Of a stretch of 64,000 nt of DNA, positions 18,429-26,614 are shown in pieces. The first letter of the stretch is position 1. The number at the start of each line of letters is the position of its first letter. A program made the position numbers and the translations under genes. The notes beneath the pieces were generated by a model. It searched no databases and was not told the origin of the DNA. It saw only the letters and a program-made list of their open reading frames with translations. Location of the stretch: contig NZ_CP082966.1 in NCBI RefSeq assembly GCF_019968605.1, positions 3,585,501-3,649,500 of the forward strand. The letters run 5' to 3'. This DNA comes from Polaribacter litorisediminis. Its GTDB lineage: Bacteria > Bacteroidota > Bacteroidia > Flavobacteriales > Flavobacteriaceae.

Positions 18429-19145
18429 TTACAAATTTTTTACCATTTTATATTCTGGGTAGGTTTCATGTAATAATTCTTCCGCTTTTTGGGGGATAAC
18501 GTAAGTAATTAAGTAAAACAGAATAATAACAATGGTTGCTGAAAAAGATACGAACAATAGCCAGTGATTTTCCAAAGAACTGAAACTTACATTTGTTAAG
18601 TTGATACAATTAAACAAATTCACCAAAGCGAGCCCTGTAAAACCATTTCTTGAAGTTCCGATCATTGCTTCTAAAAGAAAAACTTTTTCTTCCTTATTTT
18701 TTTGTTTTTTCTGTTTTTTCTGATTTTTTCTTGACTTGTATAGTACAATCATATCATACATAATTAAAACTAAAAAACTTCCCATCAAAACATATTCTGA
18801 AAATGGTATTTTTAAAATAAAGAAAAGAGTCAAAAAGAGGGTGGTTGTAATTACTATTTTAGGCAATGTAAACCATTCTTTTAAAAACCTCCACAAAATC
18901 TTTCTATAACGCTTGTTCATCTGTTTTTGTTTGGCTTCTATGACATCCATAAAACCAAAAATTCCAAACTTTTTGAAGGATTTATCTCGGGCTTGTTCAA
19001 AAGTTAAATTGGGTGTTTCCTCCCAAATACTTTCTATATCATTGGCCAAATGATCTACCAATTCGGTTTGCACATCATAATGATATACATAATGTTGCCG
19101 AGTAAATTTGTAAAGATTTTCTATTTGTTGTTCTGTGAGTTTCAT
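18429..19145 (-). CDS. HAAS-like membrane protein, paralogue 1 of 6
   Basis: About 238 aa from the ATG at 19145 (an in-frame ATG two codons earlier is possible; I prefer the start shared by the paralogues). Residues 1-75 form a helical soluble domain with YDVQTELVDHLANDIE and TFEQARDKSFKKFGIFGFMDVIE; then come about four membrane helices and a C-terminal LHETYPEYKMV. This layout matches HAAS-type proteins that accompany PadR regulators. It is the closest relative of paralogue 2: long DNA stretches in the N-terminal third are nearly identical, indicating a recent duplication. It carries a Lys/Gln-rich cytoplasmic insert. Confidence 0.7.
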   Translation of the reverse strand: MKLTEQQIENLYKFTRQHYVYHYDVQTELVDHLANDIESIWEETPNLTFEQARDKSFKKFGIFGFMDVIEAKQKQMNKRYRKILWRFLKEWFTLPKIVITTTLFLTLFFILKIPFSEYVLMGSFLVLIMYDMIVLYKSRKNQKKQKKQKNKEEKVFLLEAMIGTSRNGFTGLALVNLFNCINLTNVSFSSLENHWLLFVSFSATIVIILFYLITYVIPQKAEELLHETYPEYKMVKNL

Positions 19146-19156
19146 CAACATAACAA

Positions 19157-19855
19157 TTAAACCATTTTAAATTCTGGATAGGTTTCTAATAATAATTGAT
19201 TCGCTTTTTTAGGAATAACCACTAAAGTGATATGGCCTAAAATAATAACAAACGTAATTAAAAAGGCAGATAAAAACTTTTTAAAATCTCCCATCATTAA
19301 AAAATCTTTTGATGAAGTAAATGGAAAGTCGAAAAAGTAAAATAACATCACAAAAACATTAGCCATTCCGTTAACACTTATAATCTGTTCAAACATCCAT
19401 ATTTTGCCTGTTTCTTTCTGCTTTCGTTTCAATTTTTGTCCTTTTACAATCATAAATAAGAATTGTAAAATCATTAGTGTAACAAATATTCCTATATAAA
19501 GATAATAAGCATATTCCATTTTTTGTAGTTGATAAAATCCATAAAACAAAACCATAGTAAGTACTATTTTTGGCAAACCAAACCACTCTTTGATGAATTT
19601 GAAAACCAATTTCAAGTACTTTTTAGTCATTTGCCATTGTTTCTTTTCAACAACATCCATAAAACCAAAAATGCCGAATTTTTTGAAGGATTTGTCTCTT
19701 GCTTGTTCAAAAGTTAAATTAGGTTTTTCTATCCAAATCTGCTCTATATCATTTGCCAAATGATCTACCAGTTCTGTTTGCACATCATAATGTTCTACAT
19801 AATGTTTTCTGGTAAATTTGTAGAGTTCTTGAATTTGAGTTTCTGTTAGTTTCAT
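19157..19855 (-). CDS. HAAS-like membrane protein, paralogue 2 of 6
   Basis: A 232-aa protein with the same plan: MKLTETQIQELYKFTRKHYV, then YDVQTELVDHLANDIEQIW and FGIFGFMDVVEKK, followed by about five membrane helices and a C-terminus ETYPEFKMV. It overlaps the stop of paralogue 3 by 4 bp, showing translational coupling. Function unknown; the soluble N-terminal domain is likely the partner of the PadR-controlled signalling system, by analogy with HAAS proteins. Confidence 0.7.
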   Translation of the reverse strand: MKLTETQIQELYKFTRKHYVEHYDVQTELVDHLANDIEQIWIEKPNLTFEQARDKSFKKFGIFGFMDVVEKKQWQMTKKYLKLVFKFIKEWFGLPKIVLTMVLFYGFYQLQKMEYAYYLYIGIFVTLMILQFLFMIVKGQKLKRKQKETGKIWMFEQIISVNGMANVFVMLFYFFDFPFTSSKDFLMMGDFKKFLSAFLITFVIILGHITLVVIPKKANQLLLETYPEFKMV

Positions 19856-20526
19856 TCGCCAATCAATTTTTGTTTAATCGCTTTTATGTTTTTTATGTTT
19901 TTTAAGTGAATTAAAATTCCTGCTACAGAAAAAATGCTGTTTATACAGGTCACTAAAAACCAAATGAATAATTGTGTTTCTTTTGTGACAGGGAAAATTC
20001 CATCTGGTTTTGGGAATTGTAAAAACAGATTTAACATCAGAAATGAAAAGAAAATATAAAAACTGCTATAAACCAAATAACCCGATTTTTTCATCCGTAA
20101 AAATTCTTTGAAATACAAAACAAGACCTAATGTTATGGGAGTAAATAGTAGAAAAATGGTAATTGTTTTAAAAACAAAATAATTACCAAATAAAAAAACC
20201 AAAGAATACAAGCTTATCAAGAAAAGCATTAAAATAAAAGACTTTGGGCTCGTAAACAAACTAACAACTTTGTTAAAATACTGTTTTCTAACTATTTTAT
20301 TGATGTCTAAAAGACGTTTTTTATTTAGCCCTTCTAAATTTCTATTTAATTGCAAGGAATAAAAAGAATTTTCTAAAGCACTGTTGTAGGATTCTCCTAT
20401 TTCTAAACGACTTTCGATATCAGAAACAACATGATCTAATAGCTCAAGTCGAATGTCCCAATAGGTAATTCCGTTTTTTTCTAAACGGTTTTCTATATAT
20501 TGTATTTGTTTTTTTGATAATTCCAT
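19852..20526 (-). CDS. HAAS-like membrane protein, paralogue 3 of 6
   Basis: A 224-aa protein starting MELSKKQIQYIENRLEKNGI with the signature YWDIRLELLDHVVSDIE, then about five membrane helices. It is more diverged than paralogues 1 and 2 and lacks their YPE(Y/F)KMV tail. Its start is 2 bp from the stop of paralogue 4 and its end overlaps paralogue 2. Confidence 0.65.
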   Translation of the reverse strand: MELSKKQIQYIENRLEKNGITYWDIRLELLDHVVSDIESRLEIGESYNSALENSFYSLQLNRNLEGLNKKRLLDINKIVRKQYFNKVVSLFTSPKSFILMLFLISLYSLVFLFGNYFVFKTITIFLLFTPITLGLVLYFKEFLRMKKSGYLVYSSFYIFFSFLMLNLFLQFPKPDGIFPVTKETQLFIWFLVTCINSIFSVAGILIHLKNIKNIKAIKQKLIGE

Positions 20527-20528
20527 TG

Positions 20529-21206
20529 CTAAACAATTATATTTGGATATTGTTCTTTTACTAATTTTTTATTTTGATAATACACATATTCTCCAGACCA
20601 AAAGAAGAGTAAAATCATTACAAAAATGGCTAATTGTATGTTATTGTAATCAGCATTTAAAAAACTTTCTTTACTTCTAAATGAATTTCCTAAATGAAAT
20701 AATTGATACAAATTCAAAGCAACCACATTAAAATGATTTGATTTATCTAACACAAGAAAACTTTCTTTTTTGTTCTTTTTTCTATAAAAAATAACACTTA
20801 TATTTAGTAGATACGAAAAAATTAAAATTGTAATTAAAACATCAAAAAAGGTTTTTGTATCCTTAAAAAGACTCATTATTTGAAATAAAACAAAAAACAG
20901 ACCTACCGTAATAATTATTTTAGGAAGTTTAAAAAAGGTTGTTAAATGATGTAACGATTGTTTGTAAAACTTTTTAGTAACCGATTTTGTTTTCTCTTCT
21001 AAAAGTTTGCTAAACCCTCTATCAGAAAAATTTCTATGGATGTTTTCAATTTCTTTTTTAAAATGTAAATCAGGATTTTCATCTAATTTTGGCTCTAAGA
21101 TATTGGCAAAATGATCTACAATTTCTGTCCTAACATCATAATGCTTAATTCCACATACATAAATATAGTTGTGTATTTGTAAAAGTTGTTCTTTTGTTAA
21201 TTCCAT
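20529..21206 (-). CDS. HAAS-like membrane protein, paralogue 4 of 6
   Basis: A 225-aa protein: MELTKEQLLQIHNYIYVCGI, then YDVRTEIVDHFANILEPKL, a linker, about five membrane helices and a C-terminal LVKEQYPNIIV similar to the tails of paralogues 1 and 2. It lies 3 bp from paralogue 5. The shared head and tail suggest both ends are under constraint while the middle drifts. Confidence 0.65.
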   Translation of the reverse strand: MELTKEQLLQIHNYIYVCGIKHYDVRTEIVDHFANILEPKLDENPDLHFKKEIENIHRNFSDRGFSKLLEEKTKSVTKKFYKQSLHHLTTFFKLPKIIITVGLFFVLFQIMSLFKDTKTFFDVLITILIFSYLLNISVIFYRKKNKKESFLVLDKSNHFNVVALNLYQLFHLGNSFRSKESFLNADYNNIQLAIFVMILLFFWSGEYVYYQNKKLVKEQYPNIIV

Positions 21207-21209
21207 ACT

Positions 21210-21857
21210 TTATGAAATTTTATGTTTTAAAATTGCTTCTTTGTGCTTTTTATAGAAATGAAAATAACTAAAAGTCGCGTAAATAAAAGTGCAGAACATG
21301 CCAATGTTAATGCCGTTTAATTCTTTTAATTTTGTAAAAAATATGGCTAAAACAATTAAACCAGTAAAAGCACTTAAACTTTGCGATTTTAGCACAAAAC
21401 TATAAGTAGTTTTTAATTTATAATTTCTAAAAACTAACATATACATAAAAGCTAGAAAACTTAAAACTGTAACTCCTTTAAAAAGGATAAAAGAAACGTG
21501 CTCTGTAGGGTTTTCAATTTTAAAATTAAAATGAGTTAACAATAAAAATGGTAAAAAGTAAGATGCTAATAAAAACACATACTGTTTCCAATATACTTTT
21601 TTAGCTTTCTGAATTACAATTTTTGGTGCAGAAAAACCTAACCCAAAAAACATACTTGTTGCTTCTTCTAATTTCGGATTCCAGTTTTGTTTTGCAGTTG
21701 CAAAGGCATGATGAAAAGTAACTTCATTTTCAATTATTTTATCTTCAATTTCTGAAACAATATGATCTAAAACTTCTATTCGTAAATCTACATAAGTAAT
21801 ATTTTTTGAATTTAAATAATTTTCTACTTGCTGTATTTGTTCTTTTGTTAATTCCAT
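21210..21857 (-). CDS. HAAS-like membrane protein, paralogue 5 of 6
   Basis: A 215-aa protein: MELTKEQIQQVENYLNSKNI, then YVDLRIEVLDHIVSEIEDKI, followed by AKQNWNPKLEEATSMFFGLG and about five membrane helices. The xxVLDHIVSxIE block aligns with the same block in all six paralogues. It is 4 bp from paralogue 6 and 3 bp from paralogue 4, in one transcript. Confidence 0.65.
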   Translation of the reverse strand: MELTKEQIQQVENYLNSKNITYVDLRIEVLDHIVSEIEDKIIENEVTFHHAFATAKQNWNPKLEEATSMFFGLGFSAPKIVIQKAKKVYWKQYVFLLASYFLPFLLLTHFNFKIENPTEHVSFILFKGVTVLSFLAFMYMLVFRNYKLKTTYSFVLKSQSLSAFTGLIVLAIFFTKLKELNGINIGMFCTFIYATFSYFHFYKKHKEAILKHKIS

Positions 21858-21861
21858 AGCG

Positions 21862-22518
21862 TTAGTTTAACAAGTGTTTGTATTTTTCTAAAATGATTTT
21901 CTTTTCTTTAAACATTGCAATTAAGGAGGCTATACTTAACGAAAATGCAAAAAACCAGTATAAACTAAAAACAAAAGAGTAATCAGAAATAAAGTCTCTA
22001 TTTTCGATAACTAACGGAATCATTACCATCATATAAGGGATGCCAAACCCTAAACCAGTTCCTAAAAACTGAACTTCTTTAAACTTTCTTAATTTCTTTG
22101 GTTTTATAGTAGAAGTAAATAGTGAAAACCCATAAATAAAAAGTACAGAAAAAAAGAAGCATAGCCAAATCACTTCATTACTTAAGTTTTCTGATAAAAA
22201 ATACATTAATAAAAAGGTAAAAAGAGTAATTGGAATCCTTTTTATATTTGTAAAAAAACTAAAATATTGTACCCAAACTTTTTTATCATAATCTACTTGT
22301 ACTAATTGAACTCTACTATCTGTAAACCTTCTAATAAACCCTAACTCGTTTGATAAATATTGAGATAGGTTTCCGTTTTCTGATGTTTCTTCAAAGTCAG
22401 ACACCAAATGGTCTATTAATTCAACGCGAACTTCTTCATTTACTTGAGGATATTTTCTATCTAAAAAATCCTCCAAAAAATTCAACTGTTTTTCTGTTAT
22501 TTCATAGCGCTTTTCCAT
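21862..22518 (-). CDS. HAAS-like membrane protein, paralogue 6 of 6
   Basis: A 218-aa protein: MEKRYEITEKQLNFLEDFLD, then NEEVRVELIDHLVSDFEETS, followed by membrane helices. It directly follows the PadR gene (1-bp gap) and is therefore the paralogue most tightly tied to the regulator. It ends at a short basic tail (EKKIILEKYKHLLN). Confidence 0.65.
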   Translation of the reverse strand: MEKRYEITEKQLNFLEDFLDRKYPQVNEEVRVELIDHLVSDFEETSENGNLSQYLSNELGFIRRFTDSRVQLVQVDYDKKVWVQYFSFFTNIKRIPITLFTFLLMYFLSENLSNEVIWLCFFFSVLFIYGFSLFTSTIKPKKLRKFKEVQFLGTGLGFGIPYMMVMIPLVIENRDFISDYSFVFSLYWFFAFSLSIASLIAMFKEKKIILEKYKHLLN

Positions 22519-22519
22519 A

Positions 22520-22858
22520 TTACTCCAAACTAAATTTAGGGTTTACCAAATGCTGCATCGTTTTTAAAAACTCTTGCATTTCTTCCAATTTATTGGCGGT
22601 TTCTTTGGTGCCGTTTTCGGTTAATTTATAATATTTTCGCAATCTATTCCCAACTTTTGCAACCTCTACATCTAACAAACCATCTGCTTCTAATTTGTGC
22701 AAAGCTGGGTACAAAGCACCTTCCGTAATTTTCAATTCGCCTTTGGTGAGTTCTTTTACTTTTTGCGTAATTTCATATCCGTACATTTTATCATTACTTG
22801 CTAATAACTTTAAAATAATGGTTTGTAAAGAACCTTTGTATAATTTTTGATTTCCCAT
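22520..22858 (-). CDS. PadR-family transcriptional regulator
   Basis: A 112-aa winged-helix repressor-like protein with the PadR signature MYGYEITQKV and ITEGALYPALHKLEADGLL, followed by the wing (NRLRKYYKLTENG) and a C-terminal dimerisation helix. It heads the operon of six HAAS-like membrane proteins. Small PadR regulators commonly repress their own operons and respond to ligands or membrane partners. A near-palindrome overlaps its promoter and may be its operator. Confidence 0.9.
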   Translation of the reverse strand: MGNQKLYKGSLQTIILKLLASNDKMYGYEITQKVKELTKGELKITEGALYPALHKLEADGLLDVEVAKVGNRLRKYYKLTENGTKETANKLEEMQEFLKTMQHLVNPKFSLE

Positions 22859-22908
22859 TTTATTGGTGATTTATATCTCTATATTTGTTTGTGTCCAAGT
22901 ACTAAATA

Positions 22909-22937
22909 CAAATATATACATAATTTTGTTATGCATA
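22909..22937 (-). promoter_or_regulatory. candidate promoter and overlapping palindrome (possible PadR operator)
   Basis: On the minus strand 22916-22909 reads TATATTTG, an exact TAnnTTTG box, 51 bp upstream of the PadR start. Overlapping its upstream edge is the near-perfect inverted repeat TATACATAA-N5-TTATGCATA (22915-22937, one mismatch). A repressor bound there would block the -7 to -33 interval, as expected of an autoregulated PadR gene. Confidence 0.5.
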
Positions 22938-23007
22938 CAGAACTTATGTATTAAAAAAGTTTTAAAAACGAGGGTTTTTTAAATTAATCATCAAAATAAA
23001 GATAAGA

Positions 23008-23844
23008 ATGAAGCAATTTTTTAATAAAACTATAAAAACGCAACACCTAGTCATATTTCTACTTTTTTGCGTTTACTCTTTAGGTTATGGTCAAATAAAA
23101 CTTGAAGCGAATGGGAAAGGTAAAACGTATGAATTGATAAATTCTGTTCTAATCAATGAGAAGAAGATAGCTGTAGAAGTTCCAGATTGTAGTCATGAAG
23201 ATTTTGGAAGACATATTTCTGAAAAGTTCGATTCAGACTTAAATAAATATGTATTTGAGTTTATAATTCATATTAAAAATGATAATGATCGATGTAAAAA
23301 AACTAATAGACAACGAAATGAAATTAAAGCCACTAAAAAATCAAACGAAATTATTTTAGCAAAAGAAGGAGAAAAATTAAATTATAAATGGAAATTTAAA
23401 TTAGAAGAAGATTTTCAAGTTTCCAAATCTTATACAGATCTTCATCAAATTAGGTATCATAAAGAAGATGGTAATGAACCATTATTTATATTTACTGCTA
23501 AAAAAAGAAAGGGAGAGCCAAAGTTTGAAGTTGTTTATATAAAAAATGGTGAAAAGGAAATTTTGCAGAGTATTAAATTGTCTAAACTTACAAATCAATG
23601 GATTTTAGCAGAGGAAACTATAAGTTACGCGAAAAACGGAACTTATAGCTTAATCTTAAAAACTTTAGATGGTAATTTAATTCTTAAAATTGAAAATAAT
23701 AATATTCAAACTTGGTTTGAAACGATGAATTATGCCATACCAAAATGGGGTATTTATAGAAGCTTAAAACACGCTGATCAATTAAAAGATGAAAAGGTAT
23801 ATTTTGCTGATTTTGAAATAAACAACCTCAAAATAGATAAATAA
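23008..23844 (+). CDS. secreted polysaccharide-lyase-like (heparin lyase I family) protein
   Basis: A 278-aa protein with a signal peptide (LVIFLLFCVYSLGYGQ). The segments RQRNEIKAT, KWKFKLEEDFQ, FTDLH-like YTDLHQIRYH, and PKWGIYRSL near the C-terminus match the beta-jelly-roll family annotated as polysaccharide lyase / heparin lyase I (PF14099-type). It would act on an extracellular or periplasmic polyanionic polysaccharide. There is no T9SS sorting tail. It stands alone, converging with trxA with only 3 bp between the two stop codons. Confidence 0.65.
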   Translation: MKQFFNKTIKTQHLVIFLLFCVYSLGYGQIKLEANGKGKTYELINSVLINEKKIAVEVPDCSHEDFGRHISEKFDSDLNKYVFEFIIHIKNDNDRCKKTNRQRNEIKATKKSNEIILAKEGEKLNYKWKFKLEEDFQVSKSYTDLHQIRYHKEDGNEPLFIFTAKKRKGEPKFEVVYIKNGEKEILQSIKLSKLTNQWILAEETISYAKNGTYSLILKTLDGNLILKIENNNIQTWFETMNYAIPKWGIYRSLKHADQLKDEKVYFADFEINNLKIDK

Positions 23845-23847
23845 AAG

Positions 23848-24213
23848 TTATACTGGTTTTTCTACCTTTAAAACATCGGCAATAACACGTTCTAATTCCG
23901 TTTTTGGTAACGCTCCATTTGCCATTTGTGGCTCACCTTCTGCAGGGCAAAACAACATAGAAGGAATACTTCTAATTCCGAATGCTGCGGCTAATTCTTG
24001 CTCTGCTTCAGTATCAATTTTATAAATATCAATTTTACCTTTATATTCTTCAGACAATTGTTCTAAAATTGGCGCTAAGGATTTACAAGGTCCGCACCAA
24101 TCTGCATAAAAATCAATGAGAGCCGGTCTTTTTCCTTCGAACTTCCATGCATCATTTTTTTCAAAATTAAATACTTTTTCTAAAAATGCTTCTTTTGTTA
24201 AATTTTCTGTCAT
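23848..24213 (-). CDS. trxA: thioredoxin
   Basis: A 121-aa thioredoxin with the redox site WCGPCK preceded by IDFYADWC, the cis-proline in IRSIPSML, and an N-terminal extension of about 20 residues without a signal peptide. It is a cytoplasmic disulphide reductant. FCPAEGEPQ follows the cis-Pro loop and adds one extra Cys. It is monocistronic; the convergent upstream neighbour is the lyase-like gene. Confidence 0.9.
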   Translation of the reverse strand: MTENLTKEAFLEKVFNFEKNDAWKFEGKRPALIDFYADWCGPCKSLAPILEQLSEEYKGKIDIYKIDTEAEQELAAAFGIRSIPSMLFCPAEGEPQMANGALPKTELERVIADVLKVEKPV

Positions 24214-24463
24214 AATTAAAAATTTTTTTTTCTTACTAGTAAGGTAGTCGTTTTCTATGAAAAAACATTACAATTATCGTTTTTAAAATTTCATTAAAAA
24301 CAGTAAACTATTGATAATCGTATACTTATATTTTATTTAAATCTTAATTTGCTCAATTTATTAAATATAAAAGCCTTTACCAAAATAATTATTTTTTTCA
24401 GATTCTTTACGCTCGTTTAATTTTCGTTTCTTGCAGAAAAGAAAAAAATAAAGAAATCCTAAC

Positions 24464-26530
24464 GTGACGTATCCTAAAACAACAAAAAAACCAGTTGTAG
24501 ATTCCTTTTTTGGAACTCCTGTTGTAGATAATTACAGATGGCTAGAAGATGATCAAAGTCTAGAAACAGAAGACTGGGTAAAAGCTCAAAACGAGGTTAC
24601 TTTTAATTATTTAAATAAAATTCCTTATCGTGCACAATTAAAAGAACGTTTATCAGAATTATGGAATTTCGAAAAAATAGGAGCTCCATTTATAGAAGGA
24701 GATTACACCTATTTCTATAAAAATAATGGATTGCAAAATCAATATGTAATCTACAGAAAAAAAGGAGATGGTGAAGAAGAAGAAATTTTTTTAGATCCTA
24801 ATACTTTTTCTGATGATGCGACGACTTCTTTAGGTGTTTTAAGTTTCTCTAAAGATGGAAAAACAGCTGCTTATACAATTTCTGAAGCAGGATCTGATTG
24901 GAGAAAAATTATTGTGATGGATGCCATATCTAAAACCATTAAAGAAGATACTTTAGTAGATGTAAAATTCTCTGGAATTTCTTGGTATAAAAACGAAGGT
25001 TTCTACTATTCTAGTTACAACAAACCTAAAGGAAGTGAGTTGTCTGCAAAAACAGACCAGCACAAATTATACTATCATCAACTAGGAACTTCACAAAAAG
25101 AAGATACCATTATTTTTGGTAAAAAACCATCAGAAAAACATCGCTATGTTAGTGGTGAGGTTTCTGAAGATAATAACTATCTTTATATTACAGCGCGCAT
25201 ATCAACCTCAGGAAACAAATTATTTATTAAAGATCTTTCAAAACCAAATAGTCCATTAATTACTGTTTTAGACCATACAGAAAGTGACACCTATCCTATT
25301 GAAAATGCAGGTAGTAAAATATATGTAGTAACAGATTTAAATGCACCGAATAAAAAAGTTGTTACCGTAGATGTCGCAAATCCTACTCCAGAAAATTGGA
25401 TAGATTTTATTCCTGAAACTGAACATGTATTGCAGTTAAATTCTGGTGCAGGGTATTTCTTTGCAACCTATATGATGGATGCTGTTTCTAAAGTTTTTCA
25501 ATATGATTTTGACGGAAAACTAATTAGAGAAGTAAAATTACCTGGAGTTGGTTCTGCTGAAGGATTTGAGGGAAAAAAAGAAGCTAAAGCCGTTTATTTT
25601 TCATTTACGAATTATAATACTCCTAGTTCTTCTTATAAATTGAATCCAAAAACCGGAACTTATACATCTTACTGGAAACCTGCAATTGCTTTTAACTCGA
25701 AGGCATATGAAAGCAAACAAATATTTTATACCTCAAAAGACGGAACAAAAATACCAATGATGATTACGCATAAAAAGGGTATAAAATTACACGGAAAAAA
25801 CCCAACTATTTTATATGGTTATGGAGGATTTAATGTTAGCTTAAAACCTGCTTTTAGTATTACAAACGAAGTTTGGATGGAACAAGGTGGTATTTATGCA
25901 GTTCCCAATTTAAGGGGTGGTGGAGAATATGGAAAGCAATGGCATGACGCCGGAACCCAAATGAAAAAACAAAATGTTTTTGACGATTTTATTGCCGCTG
26001 CAGAATATTTAATAGCAGAAAAATACACCTCTTCAGCGTATTTAGCAATACGCGGTGGTTCTAATGGCGGCTTATTAGTAGGTGCAACCATGACACAAAG
26101 ACCCGATTTAATAAAGGTTGCTTTGCCAGCCGTTGGTGTTTTAGACATGTTACGTTATCATACGTTTACTGCTGGCGCAGGATGGGCATATGATTACGGT
26201 ACTGCCCATGATAGCAAAGAAATGTTTCATTATTTAAAAGGATATTCACCCGTACATAATGTAAAAAAGGGAGTGCAATATCCTGCAACTTTAATCACTA
26301 CAGCAGATCATGATGATAGAGTTGTACCTGCACATAGTTTTAAATTTGTCGCAGAATTACAAGCAAAGCAGTCTGGAGATCATCCTACATTGATAAGAAT
26401 AGAAACCAATGCAGGTCATGGAGCAGGAACTCCTGTTGCAAAAACGATAGAGCTATATGCAGACATTTTTGGTTTTACTTTATTTAATATGGGATTCAAG
26501 CAATTACCAAATCCGTTAGAGAAAAAATAA
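24464..26530 (+). CDS. prolyl oligopeptidase family serine peptidase (S9A)
   Basis: A 688-aa prolyl oligopeptidase. The N-terminal part ([29 protein letters not shown]) leads into the beta-propeller, and the C-terminal alpha/beta-hydrolase domain has the triad: Ser533 in GGSNGG, Asp617 in the [10 protein letters not shown] segment, His652 in NAGHGAG. It cuts small peptides after proline. The start is GTG, fixed by an in-frame TAA five codons upstream; unlike many flavobacterial homologues there is no signal peptide, so the enzyme should be cytoplasmic unless a signal was lost. Confidence 0.93.
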   Translation: MTYPKTTKKPVVDSFFGTPVVDNYRWLEDDQSLETEDWVKAQNEVTFNYLNKIPYRAQLKERLSELWNFEKIGAPFIEGDYTYFYKNNGLQNQYVIYRKKGDGEEEEIFLDPNTFSDDATTSLGVLSFSKDGKTAAYTISEAGSDWRKIIVMDAISKTIKEDTLVDVKFSGISWYKNEGFYYSSYNKPKGSELSAKTDQHKLYYHQLGTSQKEDTIIFGKKPSEKHRYVSGEVSEDNNYLYITARISTSGNKLFIKDLSKPNSPLITVLDHTESDTYPIENAGSKIYVVTDLNAPNKKVVTVDVANPTPENWIDFIPETEHVLQLNSGAGYFFATYMMDAVSKVFQYDFDGKLIREVKLPGVGSAEGFEGKKEAKAVYFSFTNYNTPSSSYKLNPKTGTYTSYWKPAIAFNSKAYESKQIFYTSKDGTKIPMMITHKKGIKLHGKNPTILYGYGGFNVSLKPAFSITNEVWMEQGGIYAVPNLRGGGEYGKQWHDAGTQMKKQNVFDDFIAAAEYLIAEKYTSSAYLAIRGGSNGGLLVGATMTQRPDLIKVALPAVGVLDMLRYHTFTAGAGWAYDYGTAHDSKEMFHYLKGYSPVHNVKKGVQYPATLITTADHDDRVVPAHSFKFVAELQAKQSGDHPTLIRIETNAGHGAGTPVAKTIELYADIFGFTLFNMGFKQLPNPLEKK

Positions 26531-26559
26531 AAGCATAATTATTCATGATTTTTTTTAAC

Positions 26560-26567
26560 TAACTTTG
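26560..26567 (+). promoter_or_regulatory. candidate -7 box for the M13 peptidase gene
   Basis: TAACTTTG matches TAnnTTTG and lies 47 bp upstream of the peptidase start, in the 84-bp gap after the prolyl oligopeptidase gene. It implies the two peptidases are not obligatorily co-transcribed. Confidence 0.4.
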
Positions 26568-26614
26568 ATACAATTATTTAAATTCAGATAATAATCAATT
26601 AACACACAAAAAAA

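Noticed and set aside
26041..26148. Frameshift or truncation in the prolyl oligopeptidase because it lacks a signal peptide
   Set aside because: An in-frame TAA just before the GTG rules out a longer frame, and the whole domain set is present, so a cytoplasmic form is acceptable.
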